Source of the DNA: Streptomyces sp. DG1A-41
GTDB lineage: Bacteria > Actinomycetota > Actinomycetes > Streptomycetales > Streptomycetaceae
Direction: 5' to 3'
Length of the DNA stretch: 64,000 bases
Assembly (NCBI RefSeq): GCF_037055355.1
Contig: NZ_CP146350.1
Location: 2,875,001-2,939,000 of the forward strand
Below the pieces are notes generated by a model, which worked only from the letters and a program-made list of their open reading frames with translations, had not been told where the DNA came from and did not search any database. The translations under genes were made by a program, and so were the position numbers. This document shows, one piece after another, positions 56,257 through 64,000 of this stretch (positions within the stretch are counted from its first letter, which is position 1; each line of letters opens with the position of its first letter).

Positions 56257-56703
56257 GTGTCCCCCCACACGACTTCCACCCCCCGGTTCCTGGACGCGGT
56301 GCACCCGGGCCGCACCCACTGGCTGGAACTGCCGCCCCACCGGACCAGCGTCAGAGTCGCCCGTCAGGCCACGCAGGCGCGGCTGGCCTCGTGGCACGTG
56401 CCGGACGAGGTGTGCGCGGACGCCCTCCTGCTCGTGTCCGAGCTGGTGACCAACGCCGTGCTGCACACGGCCGGCGAGCGGATCCTGTGCGGCGTCAGCC
56501 GGATGACGGACGAGCGCTTCCGGCTGGAGGTGCACGACGGCGACCTCACGGGCCGCGGCATACCCGACTGCTGCCCCGGCCTCGACGACGAGGGCGGCCG
56601 CGGCCTGCTGCTCGTGCGCGAGATAGCCGACAGCTGGGGAGTCGCCCGCTCGCCCCTCACCGGCGGCAACGCGGTGTGGGCGAGCCTGGCGACGGCGTCG
56701 TGA
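56257..56703 (+). CDS. Anti-sigma-factor-like ATP-binding protein (HATPase_c_2)
   Basis: Protein of 148 residues with an RsbW/SpoIIAB-like GHKL fold. N box LLVSELVTNAVLHTAG near residue 65, G1 EVHDGDLTGRG (degenerate) near 92 and G2 GGRGLLLVREIADSWGV near 113. This family acts on sigma factors or as part of the DUF397/XRE modules. It contains a Cys pair (DCCPG) near 103. GTG 56257; ends 13 nt before the convergent era stop. Confidence 0.9.
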   Translation: MSPHTTSTPRFLDAVHPGRTHWLELPPHRTSVRVARQATQARLASWHVPDEVCADALLLVSELVTNAVLHTAGERILCGVSRMTDERFRLEVHDGDLTGRGIPDCCPGLDDEGGRGLLLVREIADSWGVARSPLTGGNAVWASLATAS

Positions 56704-56716
56704 CGCGCCCGGAACC

Positions 56717-57670
56717 TCAGAACCCCAGCTTGCGCAGCTGCCTCGGATCCCGCTGCCAGTCCTTTGCGACCTTCACGTGGAGGTCCAAGAACACCGGGGT
56801 GCCGAGCAGTGCCTCGATCTGTTTGCGGGACTTGATGCCGACCTCCTTCAGGCGCTTGCCCTTGGGGCCGATGATGATGCCCTTCTGGCTGGGGCGCTCG
56901 ATGTAGACGAAGGCATGGATGTCGAGGAGGGGCTTGTCGGCGGGGCGGTCCTCGCGGGGGAGCATCTCCTCGACGACCACGGCGATGGAGTGGGGCAGCT
57001 CGTCGCGGACGCCCTCCAGCGCGGCCTCCCGGATCAGTTCCGCGATCATGACCTGCTCGGGCTCGTCGGTCAGGTCACCCTCGGGGTAGAGCGCCGGGCC
57101 CTCCGGCAGGAGGGGGACGATCAGGTCGGCCAGCAGGCCCACCTGCTTGTCGCCGACCGCCGACACCGGGACGATCTCCGCCCACTCGAAGCCGAGCTCC
57201 TTGCCGAGCTGGTCGATCGCGATGAGCTGCTCGGCGAGCGTCTTGCCGTCCACCAGGTCGGTCTTCGTGACGATCGCGATCTTCGGCGTCTTCCGGATGG
57301 ACGCCAGCTCCTTCGCGATGAAGCGGTCGCCGGGGCCGAGCTTCTCGTTCGCCGGCAGGCAGAAGCCGATCACGTCCACCTCGGCCCACGTCGTGCGCAC
57401 GACGTCGTTCAGCCGCTCACCCAGCAGCGTGCGCGGCTTGTGCAGCCCCGGGGTGTCGACCAGGATCAGCTGGGCGTCGGGGCGGTGCACGATGCCCCGC
57501 ACGGTGTGCCGCGTCGTCTGCGGCTGATTCGCCGTGATCGCCACCTTCTGGCCGACCAGAGCATTCGTGAGGGTGGACTTGCCCGCGTTGGGGCGGCCCA
57601 CGAAGCAGGCGAAGCCAGCCCTGTGGACAGCTTCGGCAGGCTCTTCGGATGACTGGGTACGAACGCTCAT
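56717..57670 (-). CDS. era: GTPase Era
   Basis: 16S rRNA maturation and 30S assembly GTPase, 317 residues. G1 GRPNAGKST near 23, G2 QTTRHTVRG, G3 DTPGLHKPR near 66, G4 TKTD near 127 (Thr instead of Asn in NKxD). The C-terminal KH domain has IIIGPKGKRLKEVG near 260. ATG 57670 with GGGAG at 10-nt spacing; ATG 57679 is too close to that site. It belongs to the conserved phoH-ybeY-CBS-era neighbourhood. Confidence 0.96.
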   Translation of the reverse strand: MSVRTQSSEEPAEAVHRAGFACFVGRPNAGKSTLTNALVGQKVAITANQPQTTRHTVRGIVHRPDAQLILVDTPGLHKPRTLLGERLNDVVRTTWAEVDVIGFCLPANEKLGPGDRFIAKELASIRKTPKIAIVTKTDLVDGKTLAEQLIAIDQLGKELGFEWAEIVPVSAVGDKQVGLLADLIVPLLPEGPALYPEGDLTDEPEQVMIAELIREAALEGVRDELPHSIAVVVEEMLPREDRPADKPLLDIHAFVYIERPSQKGIIIGPKGKRLKEVGIKSRKQIEALLGTPVFLDLHVKVAKDWQRDPRQLRKLGF

Positions 57671-57818
57671 GGCGCCCATTCTCCCTGATCCACGGAGCCC
57701 TGCCGCACAGGCGCCCGAACGCCGGCCGGTGAACCCGCGACGAACCCCCGGAGCGGCCCCGGGCCGGACCGCTGAGCGCGGGCCGGACGCGCTGCGGAGC
57801 GCGCCCGACCCGCCGGGA

Positions 57819-58295
57819 TCAGTCGAACACGAACGGGCCCGGCGACTGCGGCCCGGTCGCCGTGCAGGTGATGGTGATGCCGAAGACGGTCATCTTCAGC
57901 GAGCCGCCGAAGGCCTCCAGGCTGTCGCCGGAGGCCACGGTGCCGCTGAGGGGGCCGACCTCGACGGGGGCGCCGGCGGCCATCGCCGGGTTCTCCGTGC
58001 CGGTGAAGTCGACGGTGCCGCCGCCGGTCTTCACCAGGGTGAGCGTGGACGCGATCGAGTCCTCTCCGAGGGCGATCGGCGCGGTGATCGCGGACGACGT
58101 GACGGTGAGGGTGGCGGCGGTGCCGTTCTGCGTGGCCGTGAGCGTGGCCTCGCCACTGCCGAAGGTGCCGCAGTCGGCGCTGATCGTCGCCGTCTGGGGG
58201 GTGACGGCGAGCGCGGCGGGGGCGAAGGCGAGCCCGGTGACCGCGAGGGCCCCGGCCGCCAGGGCCGCGCCTGCTCCGATTCGCTTGCATCTCAT
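57819..58295 (-). CDS. Small secreted protein of unknown function
   Basis: Protein of 158 residues with a clear Sec signal peptide (KRIGAGAALAAGALAVTGLAFAPAALA, cut near residue 30, shown here in two parts of a 27-residue stretch: charged KRIG then an Ala/Leu-rich core). The mature part is a Thr/Ala/Gly-rich beta-sheet-type domain with two Cys (ADCGTF near 43 and ITCTAT near 147) likely to form a disulfide. ATG 58295, GGGAA upstream. No named family recognised. It is an insertion between the era and cytidine-deaminase-like genes of the otherwise conserved block. Confidence 0.8.
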   Translation of the reverse strand: MRCKRIGAGAALAAGALAVTGLAFAPAALAVTPQTATISADCGTFGSGEATLTATQNGTAATLTVTSSAITAPIALGEDSIASTLTLVKTGGGTVDFTGTENPAMAAGAPVEVGPLSGTVASGDSLEAFGGSLKMTVFGITITCTATGPQSPGPFVFD

Positions 58296-58465
58296 GGAAT
58301 TACGGTTCCCTTTCCGTGTGGGGGGACCGCTCGGCACGTGGATGCGGACACACTGCCGAGAGCCGAACCTGACGGTCCGTCGGAACTGACGATTCCATTG
58401 ATGCGCCTGGTGCAGACGGCGGCAAGGTTGAAATCTGGCCTAATTACCGCCGGTTACAGCGAAGT

Positions 58466-58819
58466 TCAGCCGGCGGTGACCGTGGTCCGGACCGTCCCGT
58501 CGGGCCCGGCCATCAGTACCGGCGTCTCAGCGCCCCCCAGATCCCGTACGGCCGCCCGGTCCTCGGCGGACACGGTCTCCGCCTCCGTCACGACCGCCGC
58601 CGCCTCCAGCGACCGGGCGCCCGAGGCCACCGCCATCGCCACCGCCGTCTGGAGGGCGCTGAGCTTCAGGGAGTCGAGGGCCACGGTCCCCGCGACATAC
58701 GTACGTCCGGTCTCGTCCCGTACGGCCGCCCCCTCGGGCACGCCGTTGCGGGCCCGCGCGGAACGGGCCAGGGTGACGATCTTGCGGTCCTCGGGGTCGA
58801 GCGCGCTGCTGTCGGTCAT
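58466..58819 (-). CDS. Cytidine-deaminase-like protein lacking zinc ligands
   Basis: Protein of 117 residues with the CDA-fold size and pattern (LARSARARNGVPEGAAVRDETGRTY, then VALDSLKLSALQTAVAMAVASGA). The catalytic H/C-A-E and PCxxC zinc motifs are absent; there is no Cys at all. It therefore cannot be a classical deaminase and may be structural or regulatory. It sits in the conserved ybeY-CBS-MmcQ-CDA-era order, 20 nt after the MmcQ gene. Confidence 0.78.
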   Translation of the reverse strand: MTDSSALDPEDRKIVTLARSARARNGVPEGAAVRDETGRTYVAGTVALDSLKLSALQTAVAMAVASGARSLEAAAVVTEAETVSAEDRAAVRDLGGAETPVLMAGPDGTVRTTVTAG

Positions 58820-58839
58820 GATCCGAGCATACGGAAGCG

Positions 58840-59199
58840 TCACGGACGGTCCAGGCGCAGGCGGTCCGCTCGCGGCAGGCCCGCGACGACCAGGTCGTAC
58901 GAGTCCTCGATGAGCTCCCGGACCAGCTGGTCCGGGAGGTCCCCGTCGGCCGTGACCGTGTTCCAGTGCCGCTTGTTCATGTGCCAGCCCGGGACGATCA
59001 GGCCCTCGTGCTCGCGGCGCAGCCGGATCGCGTCGTCCGGGTCGCACTTGAGATTGACCTTCAGGGGACGCGCGTCGAGGAACGACAGGGCGAACAGCTT
59101 GCCCCGGACCTTGAAGACCGAGATCTCCGGGCTGAACGGGAAGTCCTCGGCCGCCGCGTTGAAGGACAGGCAGAACGCGCGCAGTTCCTGCGGGGTCAC
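58840..59199 (-). CDS. MmcQ/YjbR-family protein
   Basis: Protein of 119 residues. Family features: EDFPFSPEISVFKVRGKLFAL near 18, LKVNLKCDPDDAIRLR near 45, PGWHMNKRHWNTV near 72. The fold resembles a double-wing DNA-binding domain, but no function is firmly known. GTG 59199 overlaps the upstream CBS-gene stop by 4 nt (GTGA), so it is translationally coupled. Confidence 0.92.
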   Translation of the reverse strand: MTPQELRAFCLSFNAAAEDFPFSPEISVFKVRGKLFALSFLDARPLKVNLKCDPDDAIRLRREHEGLIVPGWHMNKRHWNTVTADGDLPDQLVRELIEDSYDLVVAGLPRADRLRLDRP

Positions 59200-60506
59200 T
59201 CCGGCTTCTCCTCCTCGTCCTGGGGAGAATCCGCCGGGTCCACCGGCTCCGCCAGCACCGTCACGATCTTGTTGCGGCGGCCGGCCGCGGCCTCCGCGGT
59301 CAGGCGCAGTTCCCGGCCGTCGGGGAGTTCCACGACCGCCGACGCACCGGCGATGGGAACCCGGCCCAGCGCCTTCGCCAGCAGACCGCCGACCGTCTCG
59401 ACGTCCTCGTCGTCGAACGCCTCCAGTCCGTACAGCTCGCCCAAATCGCCGATGTCCAGGCGGGCGGTGACCCGGTAGCGGTCCTTGCCGAGGTGCTCCA
59501 CCGGCGGCAGTTCGCGGTCGTACTCGTCGGTGATCTCGCCGACGATCTCCTCGAGGATGTCCTCGATGGTGACGATGCCGGCGGTACCGCCGTACTCGTC
59601 GACGGCGACGGCGACGTGGTTGCGCTCCTTCTGCATCTCGCGCAGCAGGTCGCCCGCGTTCTTGGTGTCGGGCACGAAGAACGCCGGGCGCATCGCCGTG
59701 GACACCTGCTCGGACTCGGCGTCGCGGCTGATGTGCGTCTTGCGGACCAGGTCCTTCAGGTACACGATCCCGACGATGTCGTCGTCGCTCTCGCCGGTCA
59801 CCGGGATCCGGGAGAAGCCGGAGCGCAGGGCGAGGGTGAGGGCCTGGCGGATGGTCTTGAAGCGCTCGATGACCACCAGGTCCGTGCGCGGGACCATGAC
59901 CTCCCGGACGAGAGTGTCGCCCAGCTCGAAGACCGAGTGCACCATGCGGCGCTCTTCGTCCTCGATGAGCGACTCCTTCTCGGCGAGGTCGACCAGCGCG
60001 CGCAGCTCCGCCTCGGAGGCGAAGGGGCCCCGGCGGAAGCCCTTGCCGGGGGTGAGCGCGTTGCCGATGAGGATGAGCAGCGACGGGATCGGGCCCATGA
60101 TCCGGGCCAGCGGCACCAGGATGTACGCCGAGACCGTCGCCGTGTTCAGCGGGTGCTGGCGGCCGATGGTGCGCGGGGACACGCCGACGGCGACGTACGA
60201 CACGAGGACCATGACCGCGATGGCGATCAGCAGGGCCTCGGTCGTGTTGTCGAACTCCATCAGGCAGCCGTACGTGATCAGCGCGGCGGCGGCCATCTCA
60301 CAGGCGACGCGCACCAGCAGCGCCACGTTCAGATAGCGGGTCGGGTCGGCGGCGACCTTGGCCAGCTTGACGCTGCCCCGGCGGCCGGAGCGCACGGCCT
60401 CCTCGGCGCGGAAGCTGGAGACACGCGCGAGGCCCGCCTCCGCGCAGGCGAAGAGCCAGGCCACGACGACCAGGGCGACCGCGCCCAGGGCGAGTTGCGG
60501 ACTCAT
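59196..60506 (-). CDS. CNNM/CorC-like CBS-domain membrane protein (hemolysin family)
   Basis: Membrane protein of 436 residues: four N-terminal hydrophobic segments forming the CNNM/DUF21 domain (about 1-190), then a CBS pair (about 215-335; REVMVPRTDLVVIE, HVAVAVDEYGGTAGIVTIEDILEEIVGEI) and a C-terminal CorC_HlyC domain (about 350-430). Relatives move Mg/Co ions; the haemolysin label is historical. ATG 60506 lies 8 nt after the ybeY stop, so it belongs to one operon. Confidence 0.94.
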   Translation of the reverse strand: MSPQLALGAVALVVVAWLFACAEAGLARVSSFRAEEAVRSGRRGSVKLAKVAADPTRYLNVALLVRVACEMAAAALITYGCLMEFDNTTEALLIAIAVMVLVSYVAVGVSPRTIGRQHPLNTATVSAYILVPLARIMGPIPSLLILIGNALTPGKGFRRGPFASEAELRALVDLAEKESLIEDEERRMVHSVFELGDTLVREVMVPRTDLVVIERFKTIRQALTLALRSGFSRIPVTGESDDDIVGIVYLKDLVRKTHISRDAESEQVSTAMRPAFFVPDTKNAGDLLREMQKERNHVAVAVDEYGGTAGIVTIEDILEEIVGEITDEYDRELPPVEHLGKDRYRVTARLDIGDLGELYGLEAFDDEDVETVGGLLAKALGRVPIAGASAVVELPDGRELRLTAEAAAGRRNKIVTVLAEPVDPADSPQDEEEKPE

Positions 60507-60514
60507 CGGCGCCG

Positions 60515-61012
60515 CTACGAGACCGTCGGCGCCGGGGACGGGCCCGTCAGGCCCCGCTCCGCGCGCCAGCCGTCCACGATGGCCGCCTGGAGGCCGAACA
60601 TCTCGGCCTTCTCGTCCGGTTCCTCGTGGTCGTAGCCCAGCAGGTGCAGCACGCCGTGGACGGTGAGCAGTTGCAGCTCCTCGTCCATGGAGTGCTGCGT
60701 GTCCGCTTCCTTGCCCTGCTTCTCCGCGACCTCGGGGCACAGCACGATGTCTCCGAGCAGCCCCTGCGGCGGCTCGTCGTCGTCCTTGGACGGCGGGCGC
60801 AGCTCGTCCATCGGGAAGGACATGACATCCGTGGGGCCCGGCAGGTCCATCCACTGGATGTGCAGCTGCTCCATGGCGGCGGCGTCCACGACGATCACCG
60901 AGAGCTCGGAGAGCGGGTGGATGCGCATCCGCGCGAGCGCGTAACGGGCGATGTCGAGGATCGCCTGCTCGTCGACCTCGGTTCCGGACTCGTTGTTGAC
61001 GTCGATCGACAT
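60515..61012 (-). CDS. ybeY: Endoribonuclease YbeY
   Basis: Zinc RNase for 16S rRNA 3'-end processing and ribosome quality control; 165 residues. The metal motif [13 protein letters not shown] (H-x3-H-x5-H) is near residue 118, preceded by [10 protein letters not shown] and [11 protein letters not shown]. It lies 14 nt downstream of phoH and 8 nt upstream of the CBS gene, as in most actinobacteria. Confidence 0.96.
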   Translation of the reverse strand: MSIDVNNESGTEVDEQAILDIARYALARMRIHPLSELSVIVVDAAAMEQLHIQWMDLPGPTDVMSFPMDELRPPSKDDDEPPQGLLGDIVLCPEVAEKQGKEADTQHSMDEELQLLTVHGVLHLLGYDHEEPDEKAEMFGLQAAIVDGWRAERGLTGPSPAPTVS

Positions 61013-61026
61013 GGTGCTGTGCTTGT

Positions 61027-63174
<2,148 letters not shown>

Positions 63175-63360
63175 GGGCCGGCGCTGAAGGCCTGCGGTTC
63201 CTCCTCGTCACGGCCGCGTAGCTGAGGGCGGCCTCGCGATTCCCAGGGTACGACGGGGGACTGACAACGCCGTAGGGGTTTTGGGGGCGGGGTTGGAATC
63301 CGAGGCGGCAGTCCTTCTTCGCCGACCGATTCGGGTGGTGGTTGGGCATAGGTCCCGGGG

Positions 63361-63383
63361 GTCCAGGGGCGGAGCCCCCGGAC
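63361..63383 (-). terminator. Hairpin after the PfkB kinase gene
   Basis: Stem GTCC-A-GGGGC / GCCCC-C-GGAC (one mismatch) with a GGA loop, 11 nt past the kinase stop on the minus strand. The rest of the 219-nt gap up to phoH holds the phoH promoter; no other gene is seen. Confidence 0.55.
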
Positions 63384-63393
63384 GGCCAGGGCG

Positions 63394-64000
63394 TCACGCC
63401 GAGCGCCGGAACCCGATGGTCGGTACGGCACGCCGCAACGGCCAGGGCCTCAGCAACTCCTCCGACACCAGCCCCGCCAGGAACCCGTACCGCCGCAACG
63501 CCGCCGGATCCTGCCCCTCCACCGACTGCACCCGCCGCCACCACGCCGCGATCTCCGACCACCCCGGCGCCGACAACGACCCCCCGAACTCCTGTACGGA
63601 CAGCGCCGCGGTCAGCCCGGCGAAGGCCAGCCGGTCCGCCAGCGGCCAGTCCGCCAGCGTCCCCGTGACGAACCCGGCGACGAACACGTCCCCCGCCCCG
63701 GTCGGATCGAGCGCCTCGACCTCGATCGCCGGCACCTCCGCCGTCTCCCCCGTACGCCGGTCCACCGCATACGCACCGTCCGCCCCGAGCGTGACCACCG
63801 CGAGCGGCACGTACTCGGTCAGCGCGTGCGCCGCCGCCCGCGGACAGTCCGCGCCCGTGTACCGCATGGCCTCCTCCGCGTTCGGCAGGAACGCCTCGCA
63901 GTACCGCAGGTCGGGCAGCGCCGCCAGGTCCCAGGCGCCGGTGTCGTCCCAGCCGACGTCACCGAAGACCCGCGTGCCCTTGCTCGCGGCCTGGGCGATC
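63394..64000 (-). CDS. PfkB-family carbohydrate kinase (5' truncated by window edge)
   Basis: C-terminal about 200 residues of a ribokinase-like sugar or nucleoside kinase; the frame is open through base 64000. The catalytic signature DPTGAGDVFVAGFVTG (anion hole and Asp base) is intact, followed by DRLAFAGLTAALSVQEFGG. Upstream residues FLPNAEEAMRYTG match the family NxxE metal/ATP region. The exact sugar cannot be told from this part. Confidence 0.92.
   Translation of the reverse strand, partial: IAQAASKGTRVFGDVGWDDTGAWDLAALPDLRYCEAFLPNAEEAMRYTGADCPRAAAHALTEYVPLAVVTLGADGAYAVDRRTGETAEVPAIEVEALDPTGAGDVFVAGFVTGTLADWPLADRLAFAGLTAALSVQEFGGSLSAPGWSEIAAWWRRVQSVEGQDPAALRRYGFLAGLVSEELLRPWPLRRAVPTIGFRRSA

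Overview
The window is high-GC actinobacterial DNA, almost certainly a Streptomyces chromosome. Codons end overwhelmingly in G or C, GTG starts are frequent, and genes commonly overlap at ATGA or GTGA. Streptomyces-type families are abundant: an XRE/DUF397/ATPase trio, Methyltransf_19, an MGH1-like glycosidase and a UUA (bldA) codon. As I recall, the gene order ppdK ... glyS-znu-zur-uppS-recO ... leuA ... era-...-ybeY-phoH matches the S. coelicolor core around SCO2494-SCO2539. I could not check this, and no tRNA, rRNA or CRISPR array was seen.

Layout. 1-4.8 kb: tail of an OmpR-type two-component system, a Tat-exported DUF839 protein, an excalibur-domain protein and a Nudix hydrolase. 5.0-7.8 kb: pyruvate phosphate dikinase (ppdK). 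8.2-14.3 kb: a carbohydrate locus with a ROK repressor divergent from an MGH1-like glycosidase and an amylo-1,6-glucosidase-like protein. A tnpB-only IS200/IS605-type element has landed between the two glycosidase genes. 14.4-26 kb: a membrane sulfatase, dusB, two MFS exporters with an XRE regulator between them, a small zinc-finger-like protein, a 110-nt palindrome, TetR and an aldo/keto reductase, a frameshifted lysE and a secreted-type EEP nuclease/phosphatase. 25.7-32.6 kb: conserved core of glyS, a zinc importer (znuACB) with zur, uppS, recO and two small genes.

32.7-49.1 kb is more variable. It holds a GNAT acetyltransferase, a decayed tripeptidyl-aminopeptidase-like gene and a tyrosine-phosphatase-like gene. 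Next comes a putative sialic-acid locus: a GntR regulator, an Opp-type ABC importer with a permease-ATPase fusion, a neuraminate-lyase/DHDPS-family aldolase and a convergent secreted sialidase. After it lie a NarL-type two-component system with an MMPL exporter and a TerB-like zinc-ribbon protein. 49.2-52.6 kb: leuA with a four-leucine leader peptide, diverging from a protealysin-like M4 metalloprotease that is followed by its emfourin-like inhibitor. 52.7-56.7 kb: a GH1 beta-glucosidase, a Methyltransf_19 enzyme and the DUF397/XRE/anti-sigma-like ATPase trio. 56.7-64 kb: era, a small secreted protein, a zinc-less cytidine-deaminase-like protein, MmcQ/YjbR, a CBS-domain membrane protein, ybeY and phoH, then a PfkB kinase running off the end.

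Most notable: (i) phoH carries an exact 360-residue in-frame intein with features of a class 3 intein (Ala1, block B Trp, block F Cys, penultimate-block Thr, C-terminal HN, +1 Thr) and LAGLIDADG motifs; (ii) the tnpB reading frame opens with ATG immediately followed by TGA, while the element supplies the last codons of the upstream glycosidase; (iii) the putative sialic-acid uptake and catabolism locus; (iv) the metalloprotease-inhibitor pair; (v) several unexplained palindromes, notably two CGCTCA-N2-TGAGCG sites upstream of ppdK and the 110-nt palindrome beside the TetR gene.
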